Position numbers and translations under genes: made by a program. Positions 33,412 to 44,926 of a stretch of 64,000 bases of DNA are shown here, piece by piece. Where the stretch lies: positions 801,732 to 865,731 of the forward strand of contig VZTG01006785.1 of NCBI GenBank assembly GCA_013397845.1. The letters run 5' to 3'. This DNA is from Melanocharis versteri. Its lineage: Eukaryota > Chordata > Aves > Passeriformes > Melanocharitidae. Every line of letters begins with the position of its first letter. Position 1 is the stretch's first letter. The notes beneath the pieces are model-generated. The model searched no databases and was not told the origin of the DNA. It worked only from the letters and a program-made list of their open reading frames with translations.

Positions 33412-35457
33412 CAAAAGACATGATATTCCCTTGGTATAATACTAGGGGAAGTGGAAATGTTTTGCAGCGACTTTAAATCATAACACAGTGTTTGGGTTTG
33501 AGTGACGAAGGAGAAGCAGTACTGCGTCTGATTTGGACATACATGTTTATCCTGCAACCTAAGTCCCAGGGCTTTTGGAGCCCATCCATGAAGCCGATCC
33601 CAAACCCACATACCTCCCTGGGAACAGCAGATGCTTCACATCTAAAAGGGCTCTTTTCTCCCCCATTCTTCTTATTTATGGAGCCTTTCTCCTGGTCTGG
33701 TGATCTTTTGCCTAGTTAAAAATAAGTAGGGTTGGAGAAATTAATAATAAACAAGGCTAATAATAATATTAAATAAGCAAACTGCTCTCTTAGAGAAAAA
33801 ATAGAGAAAGAACATCTAACTTTTTCTAGCTGTTTTCTTTATTTTAGGAACGTGATTGGCAGTAATGCTTCCAGCACAGAGATTCTTAGAGAGTCATAAT
33901 TCTTCTGCTTTGTAATTTGTTGCAGTTTTGGGTAATCTAGGCATTGTTGCCAATGGCAGAATGGGGAAAGTGCGACAAATTTGTTCATATGTGTACACTA
34001 GCACTTGCATTCGGCTCTGGCTTATACGCGCCTGGAAGGATTCACATCCCTCCCTTCCAAGTGTATGGCCTCCATGTGTTTGGGATTTGTTACATTCCAG
34101 TCAGTGCAGCATAAATCCTTATTAGGTAGGTCGTAATAATTCTTACTACTCAGCTTGGCATGTATTTGATAACTTTAACCTTTTGCTAGTAGAATTTGGA
34201 ACTAACTTTTACTGAAACAAGTAATAAAGCAGCCTTTGAATTTTTAATACCTCTTATTGCATAAGTTAGTCTAATTAGTTCTGCCCCTTCACAGTGACTT
34301 GTTAAGACATCTCCCTTAATATGTTGCCAAATTAAGATATTGCAGAGAAAAATATTGGAAGAAAAGCAAAAAATCTCTACAGCCAAAGAGCAAGAGAAAA
34401 AAGTTTCTGTGTGTGTGATCTGAAATGAGGCTGAGAACAAGTGAGGTACCACCAGGAAAACTGCTGCCGTCAACACTGCTGGGAAGAACTGTGGTGGAAC
34501 ATCTGGTTCTTGAAGCTCTGCTGCTCTGCAACACATATGAAACACTTAAACACATTTTTAATGACATGAATGCAAAATAATGGAAAATAAGGCTCAGCAG
34601 TTTGTTTTAGTGTAACACATGAAATTATCCAAGGGCCCAAACCAGCGATGTGATGAGCCTTCTCCAAAATCATCCAGTAAAAGCAGACAAGAAAAGTGAC
34701 CTTTTTCCGGATAGACTCCCACAGATCATCCGCTGTATGTCCAAATATTTCATAGGCAAGCACACCAGCTAATGATATATAGGGTAAGCTGTAGCAAGAT
34801 AATAAGCTCCTCTCACTGATCCAAAACTATAATCTCTGCTATGTTTTAAAAAAAGTCTTCTCTAGAGTTTCTACCATGCATCTCTAAAGGAAGTAGCCTT
34901 TTGTGGGGATGAATTCTGATTTTAGCCTTCGAGTTTTCTTTTTGTTGTTACAGTGTCTCTTGTGAGAGCCAGCTGAAAGTGATTTTGAAATTATTTGGTA
35001 TGGAACATCCACTGTGGTTTGGCATCCCTTGTGTTTCTGATCAGATTAGTGCTGCTAAAGGGTTTTGCATGCCTGTCACAGGAGACAAATAAGCAGACTT
35101 CCAAAGAGCAAGGGAGATCTTGAAAAAGACAAGCTCTGATTATGTCAGAATGGGCTTTGTAGAAAATGTTACAACTCCACACAATTATTAAGAAAAGGGC
35201 TTTTTGATTTGAAAACTCAAGACTTTCTCCTGGATCTTACCAGTTGGTCAATGTGGTTGTCACGCTACATTAAGAAAGCCCTGCAGAAAAGAATTTAGTT
35301 TTGACAGCTATTATGTGATTCTGCCTGCATCAGAAATATGTCTTTAATTCAGAGCTTACTTATAAAAACCTGAAAATGCCTAAATGTACATGGCTGAATT
35401 TGTTTCTTTCCTGGCATGAAAAACCAACCAGCCAGTCCCTTGCTCCCAGATACCACT
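33412..35457. other. Non-coding sequence, one long unexplained minus frame
   Basis: No gene was called. A minus-strand frame from about 34800 to 34470 is open for about 110 codons and includes AYEIFGHTADDLWESIRKK followed by a hydrophobic stretch. It has no clear acceptor or donor, its second half is low-information, and I recognise no family. Confidence 0.4.
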
Positions 35458-35662
35458 GATTAGGAAGATGCTCTTTAATCAGAGTGTGGTGAGGCACTGG
35501 AACAGGTTGCCTACAGAAGCTGTGGGTGCCCCATCCCTGGAAGTGTTCCAGGCCAGGTTGAAGGGACCCTGAGCAACCTGTTCTAGCGAGTGGTATCCCT
35601 GGCTGTGGCAGGAGAGTTGGAACTGGATAAGGTCCCTGCCAACCCAAACCATTCTATGATTT
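35458..35662 (+). mobile_element. CR1 LINE 3'-end fragment
   Basis: The segment follows the CR1 3' end: GAGGCACTGGAACAGGTTGC, CCCATCCCTGGAAGTGTTCC, GAGCAACCTGTTCTAG, GGCAGGAGAGTTGGAACTGG, and a terminal CCAAACCATTCTATGAT. It is plus-oriented, 5' truncated and non-coding. It is less diverged than the copy at 59.4 kb, so probably younger. Confidence 0.9.
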
Positions 35663-36264
35663 GTGGCAGTGAGCTTGGGAATTTAACCCTCCAATGGAGA
35701 GGGACATTTTGATATCCAAGTGAGTTTTATGAATTCAAATAACTCTACAAGTTGGAGATCTCTTTATTTGCTGTGGAGGTCCCTCAAATCTGATTTACTG
35801 TCAGCCTAGAAGGTCCTCTTATTACCAGACTTACTCCTTCCCTTGTTATTGATGGAGAGACATGAAAACAGGTTCACTCTGAAAACGTACAGTACAGAGC
35901 ATAACTTAATAACCAGCTACCTGTCACTGTTACCAAATCTCCGAAATAAGAATTATCAAATTCTCTGGAATAAGACCCCTTAACACCAGTTTTTCTGTGT
36001 TAAAGAGGGCATCCTTTATTTAGGTGCCTGGAAGGCTTGGGGGATCACTCCTCCTAACATGCCCCCTGGTTTCTACAAGTGTGTTGCTAATACACAGTCA
36101 CTACATGCATATTGTAATTTGTTCATTACCATAAAAACCCTCCCCATGTTCTCCAAGTTCCTAAACTCGGTCCTTGTTTTGGCTGTAGCTGCATTCCTGA
36201 GCCAGATGTCTCCTCTTTATCTTCTAATATCCTTACTTGGAGAACAATTTCTGCATGCCTTGCT
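35663..36264. other. Non-coding sequence, nothing recognised
   Basis: The sequence appears unique, with no splice-supported open frame or repeat family visible between the CR1 end and the small tandem repeat at 36265. Confidence 0.5.
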
Positions 36265-36357
36265 TCTCTGCTAAGGGTCTGCAGGCACAGTGTCGTCTCT
36301 GCTAAAAGTTCACAGTTATAGTGTCTTCCTACTAAAAGCTCACAATTACAGTAGAAA
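36265..36357 (+). repeat. Three degenerate 31-bp tandem units
   Basis: Units start at 36265, 36296 and 36327. The first two both begin TCTCTGCTAA and the third TCCTACTAAAAG; all carry a central TCACA/GCACA-like block and end near AGTGTC or AGTAGA. Spacing is exactly 31 bases. No function was inferred. Confidence 0.65.
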
Positions 36358-38380
36358 TTGGATTAACCTTTTTGATATCGGGGGGGGTTTATGTGAGTAT
36401 GAGAAGATGAGACATTTTACTGCATCAAGCAAAAGAAGATACAGGATTTAAAACTAGTAGCAGGAAAATATTTTTAAAAGGAGCTGCCAAAGCTTGTGCT
36501 GATCTAATGAAAAAACCTGACCAGCTCACCTGCAAGTGGAAAGTACCCTTAAATAAAGTTCAGGGGGCCACTCCAGTTTACTGACTTTGAACGTACAAGA
36601 TCTGTCCAGATGTTCGAGCTATTTTTGCAGCATTTAGGAAAATGTATTTTTTTAAAAGGTATGGTGTTGTCCTGAATTACTCTGCCTGGAGGAACAATGT
36701 TGTTCTCGTTAGCTTGAAAAATGGGTAATGCAAGCCGGAGGCAGACATGACACATCTACCTCTCTGAAAGGCCCTGATGGTTCATTCACAATGTTCAGTA
36801 GGCCCGTTAAAAATGGTCTTTTGGGTTTCTCCTTTGGGAGCTATTCCTGGTGCATCCTAAAGCGCTTAACGAGCTGCAGTAGTTTGAGAGCATCCACTGT
36901 GGCTGTACAGGCCGAATGGAAGACCTATCTTGGAAATTCTTGTTAGCTTTTCTAGGTTTGCATTAGCAAAACTATCCAGTTGTTCATGGTCACTCTAGCA
37001 GCCCTGCTTCCAAATCCTACACTCAAAGTCAGTGAGGTGGGATGACAAGCTTCGACCCCACCAGGTCATGGCAGCGAGAGAGGCTGCAGCAGAGTAGACC
37101 AATTTTCACACTACATGTTTATGGGGCATTTGCTCTGGTGCTGCTGCACTGGGTGAGAATGGGGATGGACAAAAAGCCAGGGTAGAGGCATCTCTGGGAC
37201 ATTGCTGGTTTCTGTCTGTCCTCATGTAAGCAGGCAATGTTCTACCAAGGCAAAACAGGGCAGGAGAAGATTCTGCAGCATAAAGCAACAGCAACCTGGT
37301 CTTAACTGCCCTTGGTTTTCCCAGCTCTCACATTTGGTTAAGTAGAATAGACAGTTGTATGAATAGCTGTTCACTGCATCTTCTTCTGATCCTAAAATTT
37401 CTTTTTAAGTACTGTGCAGCAACCAATTTACTTCCTGATGTGAAATGTGTTATGAATTATCATCCTGGAATAGTGGGATTTAGAGTAATTGAGTTTCAAG
37501 CTCAGGCTTTCTGATCCAAAGCTCTTGGTGCGATACACATCTGCCTTTACAGACAGCAAAACCCAAAGATTAGAAGCTGATGCATCTTCACTCCCGTTCT
37601 CTCTCAAATTAGTTTCCTCCTCATGTTGATTTGAAAGTACAGTTGCAAGGAGGTGCAACATAATGTAATTGGTAGTTTTGAGTGGTTTGAGTTCCATCTC
37701 CAGTCAATCTCTTTTTGCTTGTTTGTGCTGAACTTGTTACAACATGTCTGGATAAGAAACAATTCCAGAGTAAAAGGCAAGCAGCTTTCCAGTGAGCTAC
37801 ACAGGTAAATACATTCTCAGTGGCAGCAGAATGGTGATGGGGCCTCCACTGTCAGACTATTTGCCACTTTGAAGGGGCCCATCTCCCTTTGGTACTACAC
37901 ATAGCATGTTTTGGGAGCTCCATTGCAAGTAAAACATTTTCCATAAGGAAAGTTGGCTTGCAACTTGCAGTAGTCAGAACTGAGGCACAAAGTATTAAAT
38001 CCAAAGCCCTGAAGCAATGAGAGTGCCCTCAAAATATACCAGTCCTTTCCAGAGCTCTTTCTGTCTTGCAGATATATGGCTAATAACTGCTGAGCAGAAT
38101 GCTGGAACTATGCTAAAAGGTCAAATTACTCAAGATCCTTAGTGTTATGCAGTGTATATTAAATTATATCTTTTTTCTTGGTTTAAAGCAATTTTTTTAT
38201 AATATTTTTGCTCTTTGCTATTACTTCTTTTTAAAAATCTTGCAGTGGAAAGGAATGTGGAGTTTGAAAATCAGGAATGGTAAAAGTGTTATTTGCTGAA
38301 ATGTGGGAAATGAATTTTCTGTTTGGGCCAGTTTGTTTTGACATCTGGGAGGATGCAAGTTCTCAGCCGGTTGCTAAGCA
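36358..38380. other. Non-coding sequence, nothing recognised
   Basis: Short frames only, for example 36728-36946 plus and 37428-37697 minus, without recognised domains. If the minus-strand exon candidate just to the right is real, about the last 200 bases here could be its 3' UTR, but no AATAAA is visible on the minus strand close by. Confidence 0.45.
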
Positions 38381-38526
38381 TTATTTCTTGGTCTTCAGAT
38401 AGTCTAATCCAGCATTTCCCTTTTGAATCATACTTCTCGCATTTGTTCTCAGTTCATCAACATCTTTTCTCTTTCTCTCTGGAAGTTCAGCAATTTTTCG
38501 AGAATCAAAGTATTTGATTTTCTTCT
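38381..38526 (-). CDS. Candidate terminal exon, unrecognised charged helical protein
   Basis: Seen: on the minus strand a very strong acceptor (TTTTGTTCTTTTTTTTCTAG) ends at 38527. The frame that follows gives 47 codons and a TAA at 38383-38381, preceded by two bases of a split codon. The translation starts KKIKYFDSRKIAELPERKRK, continues with D-V-D-E-L-R-T-N-A-R-S-M-I, and ends in Y-L-K-T-K-K. It is highly charged and probably helical, with no low complexity. The open frame continues upstream through the pyrimidine tract to 38830, but that part has intron-like composition. Known: I do not recognise the protein. Inferred: the last exon of a minus-strand gene whose other exons lie to the right, or a remnant of one. 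Chance remains possible, as no polyadenylation signal is obvious nearby. Confidence 0.35.
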
Positions 38527-41500
38527 CTAGAAAAAAAAGAACAAAACAAAACCCAACAATCTTTTGTAGCATTTTTATACTGATACTTGACCTCAGCAAG
38601 AGACAGTGGAAACGTATTTGACAGAAACAAAAATTGTCATTAAGAAAAACTTCCAGTATCATCTGAAATTTTGGGTTCTGGTTGTAACTGGACTGGCAGC
38701 ACATTAGCATAAACAAAATTAAGCATAAGCTTGAATTTTTTACTGAACTGGTATGTCTTTTGGTGCCAGGAAGGAACAACTTCTCAGAGGTCTGAATTAA
38801 CAGTCTCTTAAAAATCTGTTTCTTTTGCATATATTGTTACTGGTCACACAACAAGCCAAGTTCTCTCTGCATTTCATCAGCTTTGCCCATGCATGCGTAT
38901 ATAAAGAGTATGGCAATGCCCATTGAGCAGACAGTCTCTCAGTGCTCCATTGTGTTTGCACATGCATGCATAAGAATGTTGCTTTTTAATATAGAAAGGC
39001 TGCTGTTACGTGGTCTGTGATGATGTTTGTGTGAGCAAGTAAGGCATCCTGGCTTGTCCTGTCTCCTGCTAGCAACTGCCCTGTCTCACTGTTTGTCTGC
39101 GTTGGGCAAAGGGGTTTGGCTTCCCAGATCCAAAACTCATGTTTCTCGTCATGGGATTTCTATCTTAAAAATTATCTGCCAAGATTGTTCAAAAAGAAAT
39201 AATTTTTCTACCCTTGTGATGTGTGTTATGGTTCACTTAGAGCCATCATTTTAATTCCATGGGAAAAAAGGGCTCAGGTGGGACAAAATGGCACAGATCC
39301 GTGCAGCAAATGGTGTTTGCAAATAGGTATCAGTGCGACACCCAAACAAAGAAATTAAATTATTCTAAAATATTACTGCATTTACAGGCATCTTTTCTTC
39401 AGAGGGACGAAGCCAGGTGCTTGTGTATTAAACGGCACATGACCAAATCATTAGGAAGTCTGTTGGAGTGTACAGTGTGAAGGATACACGATTAAAAACC
39501 CTGTTGGGACTCCTAATGTGGATTTTTGTGTAGGAAAAGACACAGGTGGTATTTAGGAGTGTGAACCAGTAATTAAAAGCTACATAATACATACATGCTT
39601 GCACATATATTAAAAACCTGTGTGGTGGAGAGCATAAGTGATGGAGATAACCAGCAGGGTAAGATGATGCTGAAAAAAAAGTGTACAACTTTCCATGAAT
39701 TGAATGTGCTTTGGCTGCGAGCTAATGATACATCCATCCTGTTCTAGTCTAGCAACAGATGTGGAGTGGTGGTGACCTTCCTTGTTTGTGTGATAGAGCG
39801 AGGTGTTATCAGTGGAAAATTAGATCGGTACTGCCACCTTCAAGTCAGACTTTTTTTTGAATTCCAGTTTAAATACCTGTAACAAGAGAGAAAAGCATTT
39901 TATTGAACTGTTCAAACTGAAGTCTCTTCTAGACATCTTTGCAGACCAGCAATGCCAGTCTCCCCCAACTTTCCTCGGTATCTCACTCACTGTGGGGTAT
40001 TTCTCTTTCTCCCCTGGGGAAGCTGGTCATGCTGATTCCTCTGCAGGATCATGTGCTGATGCCTTCTGAAGTCAGTGGGCATCTGCTTATTTAATCAAAT
40101 TATTATCAAAGCAAACCCTCATCTCAGGCAGTTGTAGTGCTTCCTATAGCCAGTGGGGAAACATTAACTTCTGATCTGGCAGGTTTTGGGTACCATCTGC
40201 CCTGCCAGGCTGTCAAAAAGTACAACTCATTAACCCAGCTGGAATTGTTTGAGAATATATCACGGATAAACACGAGCAGAACGTGACGGTTACTTCTCCA
40301 TCCTCAGTTATTGTTCTAAAGCAGGCTTTCAGGAGGTTTCCAGCTGACATGGGAATATCTGAGCCTGAAGTAAATACACCAGGAAGTGGTGACTCTCCAC
40401 ATTTCCTCTCACGGGCTCCATTGTTATGAAGACGCTGCTCTTGGGGAGAAATGACCAGGTAAATCCTGGCCTCTGCCAAATAGAGTCCCAGGTAGTGCCA
40501 CAGGCAGATAAATGAGTGGACAGATAGTGCTTGACTGACCAGACCGGAACCGATCCTATAAAAGTCAAAGTTGTCATGACCATACAGCAGTTTCCTCTAT
40601 CTGAAATGGAATTCTTGAAACCATTTAGGTTTGAAGTGCTCAGAAAATAAGGTTTTATCTGTCTGTAGAGAGCTGCGAGCGGGTGGGGGGAGATCAACGG
40701 GTTTGATTATTTCTCTGCTTTTAGCTCAACTATTCTGTGTTATGAATTATTCATGGCATCAGTGTATGGTACTGCTGACATTTGTCGTTGCAGGTTTCAT
40801 TATATGCAAATGTGCAAGCGCCTTTTGCAGACACTACACGAGACTTTTTTTTTATTATGTGAAAGAGTGAATGTATAATTAACAGTGTACCAGTGAAACC
40901 AGCACTTACTTGGCCTATCATAACAGGGATCTGTTCTTCTCTAATAACATTTTCAGTTCATCACACACACTGTATCTCCTTGCAATATGAGTAATAACCT
41001 TGCCTTTCTTGAGTCAGATTCAAATGGTGCTTCCCCCTGCTCCCTGCCATTGCTGTTAAAGAAGTCTGAACACTGTAGAATGTGGTAATTTAAGCTACCC
41101 CTGTTCAGATATTGCTGGCCTCTGCTGGTACATAAACATCAGGCTTTCATTAGCCGTAAGCATGAGAATTTAGCTCTGAATATGGTTATCCTGATATATC
41201 TCTGGAATATGTCCATTGAGAACCACAGCCTGACTGCAGATGTCGGGTTGTACCTGGATGGTAGAGAGAGCATGCCTTGGGAAATGAGTCAAGGCAACTG
41301 GTACTCTCTGAATAAGGCCTTAAATTTATGTGTAAATAAGAGAGGATTTTGGCTCTAGAGAACAAAATTGTGCTCAGGGGATGGTGTTTTCATTGCATTT
41401 ATTTTAAGAAAAATCTGCTGTTGGAGCAGGAGCAATTTAACTCTTATTATACTCATTTCTGTGAGACTCACTGAAATATTCCCTGCTGGAATATTATTCA

Positions 41501-44500
41501 GAGGGGGCTTATTCTGTATAAGGCTCTTCATCTATTTAACGTTTCTTAGGTTAAAACCTCATCTGCTAAAGAAATCATTAAAACAACCACTTTCTATATG
41601 TCAGAGTTCACCCAAACTTTCAAACTAACAAAAGAATATTGCTCTTTTCCCTGCCCCTTTTTCTTTAGGTCCGTGTTCACCCTTCTAACACAGTGCTCCG
41701 ATAAATAAGTTCTGTTTGCAGCTCTTTGCTGGAACAGCAGGGGAATAGAGAAAAAATGATTTATTCAAGTTGTCATTACTTCAGCGTGGGGGAAAGAACA
41801 CCACAGTGCTGTGCCTGAGAATCCTTCTGGGGATGCTCAGTTTGTGACAGGGACTGAGATGAGGACCAAGCCAGCCCATGAGGAGCACAGACACACTTTA
41901 GAGGAGTTTTCCTCCCCTCAGTCTGTTGTTTCTGCAAGCTCAGCAGTAAAGAGAGTCAGATCAGGGAAATTTAAACGTATGTTTTTTAAAACATTCGATG
42001 TATACTGTCTTAAAGTCTGCCATGGCTGTGCCAGAAGGCAAAGCTTCTCCAGAATATTTGAAGAAGTTTTTCAAAACCTTTTTTTCTTCCCTTTCTCAGT
42101 TAGATTTTTGGTTTTCACCAAAAAGGAATTTTTCAATAAAAAGGAAGGTGTTTTACTCAAAGGTCCTTACAGCAGAAATTCTTTTTGTTTCTTAAATTAA
42201 AAACAAGCTATTTTACTCCAGAAACCCTGTTCTTGACTTGTTTAAAGTCTCCATGGAAATAATTTGGGGGTTTTTTGTTGGGTTTATTTTCAACAACTAA
42301 ACTAATAAAATGCAGTAGACTCGTAGGAATATTCTATTGTTGTTAAAGTATCTTAGCAAATGAAGCCTTCCCTGATCTGTGATTTCATCTCATTACCTCT
42401 GCACACAGTAACCTCAGCAGTGCTCAGAAGCCATTCACTGTACGGAAACCAGATTGAAACCCGCTGTAACTCCTGCAGCTCAGTGGGTGAATTTGCCCTC
42501 TGAAATCTCCAAGGCAATTTAGCAAATCTTATTTGCAGAAGGCATCAGATGAGAAATTGTTGCTGTTTTGTTTAATCTCATACAGTTTCCCAGTTGAGAT
42601 GGGACTATTTATCCCCTGTTCTGCAGCAGGTTTTCAGTGCATTGTGGAGTTCAGGCATGTGAAGGTCACACACACCCCACCTCAGCTGTTTTTTACTTCT
42701 GGAAAGAAGAACTTCTCAAAAAAGGCACAGTTGTTATTGCTACTTGTATTTACGCCTTGAAAGAGCTGCCATTATGTAGTAAATTACAGTGTTTATATAT
42801 AGGTTTGGGACCTTGAACAAAAATAGAGTTTACTTAATCCTGTTTGTCAGAGGCAAAGATGACGTGTAGATGATCCACTAAAAGAAAAATGGAAAGGGTG
42901 TCTGGATTTGATCCTAGCCTGACAGAAGTGGTAAGCTAAGGATGGAGCTGTTCACTCTTAAAGGCAAGCCAGGGATTCTCCTGGAAAACATTATGGCTAT
43001 TGATAAATTCTGTAGAAATCCTCAACATATGAAAATATAGCACACAACATTCAGAGAGATATAAATGAAGCCAAGCAGAATTCCTAGACATTTCTGGCAC
43101 TGTTGCACAGAGAAGCCTTTGTGGTGTTGTGAATAAAAAGTATTTAACCTCTGGCAAAAGCAGTTTGCAAGTACCATGCATTTCACGGCAGACAAAGACT
43201 CTACAATGTGGCAAAAGGAGAAAATGTGACATTTCACCCACCGTAACCCCAGATAGTCTCCAACACCAGATATTCTCCAGGGATTGGGCAGTGCATCTGG
43301 GGCTTCTGAAGCACCTTTTGCATTGTAGCCTGAAATTTAAAACCCAGCACTGTTTAGAAGTCTCTGAGTTATTGCAAGCTGCTCATGTGAAAGATGTGAA
43401 AGAAGCTTCCTAAGATTAGTCCTAGTACACAGTGGGTTTTGCCATATCTGGCTGTAGTGGGAATTATCTACAAAAATTTATAGCGTCTGTCTCAGGGTTC
43501 AAAACTGTTTGACATGTAGGAAGAGCCTGGATGCTTAAATGAAGCGTCAAAGGTGACAAGTGTGTTTTGAGCTTCAAAGCCAATTGGATCAGCTGTAGAA
43601 GGACGGAAGTAAGTCTTCTGCTCAAAGCATTTGAGAAATGTAACAGAAAAAGGAGCATGATTAAGTGTTTATTAAGATATTATGACTTAAATTCACACAC
43701 CTGTGACAGAAAAGAAAATGTATTGCTTGCTTATAGCTGAGACTGTTAAAGCCTTACTGTCAACAAATGCTGAAATGCAGCTTATTTTATTGCCTCTGGA
43801 AGTGATCACTGTGAGAATTCACGGTGATCAGCAATATGTAGCCTTTCTCCCAGCAGGAAGGGGAAATGCATTTTCTGCTTTGAAAAATCCAAGAGTTGGC
43901 TGCAAAACAACTTGTTGTACATCTATTGCTACGCAAGAGTCAGAATTTGTCTCCCACATGCTCTGTAAAAATCCCCAGATGAATTTGCTGAGATGCTCTA
44001 AAAATTTCTTTCTTTCCAAGTAGTAAACAAAAGTGGAAAAATACAGATAGGCTATGCAGTGCTGCCAAAATTGTTCCCTCTTCCACTCTGGAACAGAAGC
44101 AAAAGGGCAAAAGAGAGTTAAAATCCATGCCAACCTCGAGTGCTGCTGCTCCATACAGCATAGTGCTCTCACCACCATTTCTGCTCTGCCTTTGCCGCCT
44201 TCTGCCATGTAACAGACCCCTACTTACTCTTAGATATTGGGGAATAGATGCATGAAGCAAACTGTAGTGATAATGTGCTGCTTTGTTACCTATAACACTT
44301 GAAAAGGGGATTTCTTCCAGAAAATAATATGATGTTCTGCCCTGTGCCCCAGACTTCCTTACCCTAAAAGTCAAGCTAAAACTCTCCAAACAAAATCTAG
44401 TACATAAATAAACCTTCTCTTTCTTGAAATGTCACTCCAAGCACAGCTTCTATTCCACAAAGACCACTGCTGACATTCTTTAGTGGGCACTGACATGATT

Positions 44501-44868
44501 TGAATGTCTTTGAATGTGTTTTTCTATTTAATTCTCTTTTTTTTTTCTTCTGCTGAGCTCTCTCATTATCTGTGGCTCTGGTCTTGCTCATCTGCATTCA
44601 ATTTATTTTGTGGTTTCGAGAACTGCAGTAGTTAATGCTGAAAGCTGTGAAGGCCGATAATTAGCTACAAATCTTCTCAGTGAATTCTTCTGAAAAGAGC
44701 TCAATGCTTGAGAAAGGTCGTGAGCAAACAGGACCGGGACCCAAAATCTCTTCCTGCCATACTTGTGTAGGAAAATCTACATGGGCAGTATTCCCCATAT
44801 TTTAGCAAGGTCCTCCCTTGCTTGTGGCTGACTTGATAAACCACAGAGCTTGATGCACCTGGCTGCTC
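38527..44868. other. Non-coding sequence, no gene seen
   Basis: A unique AT-rich region. The plus frame at 41811-42200 (129 codons) starts with a plausible composition but degenerates into F/K-rich residues and has no splice support. The minus frames at 40213-40697 overlap each other in different frames. Nothing was assigned. Confidence 0.5.
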
Positions 44869-44926
44869 TTCTTGGCTCCACCAGTCCATGTTCTTGGCTC
44901 TACCTGTCCATGTTCTTGGCTCTGCC
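44869..44926 (+). repeat. 22-bp tandem repeat, 2.6 copies
   Basis: TTCTTGGCTCCACCAGTCCATG (44869-44890), a second 22-base copy differing at three positions (44891-44912), and a partial third copy ending near 44926. It is a local duplication; the minus-strand frame across it shows the expected Q-E-H-G-Q-V-E-P-R-T-W repeat. Confidence 0.75.

Noticed and set aside
33202..33611. Q/N/K-rich minus-strand open frames
   Set aside because: They are the translation of the G/T minisatellite read on the opposite strand.
38527..38830. Upstream extension of the 38381-38526 minus frame to an ATG
   Set aside because: The extension crosses a long pyrimidine tract and has intron-like composition; the splice acceptor at 38527 explains the frame better.
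41811..42200. 129-codon plus frame with plausible first 50 residues
   Set aside because: The second half is F/K-rich low information. There are no splice sites, no domain was recognised, and the length is not exceptional for this amount of sequence.
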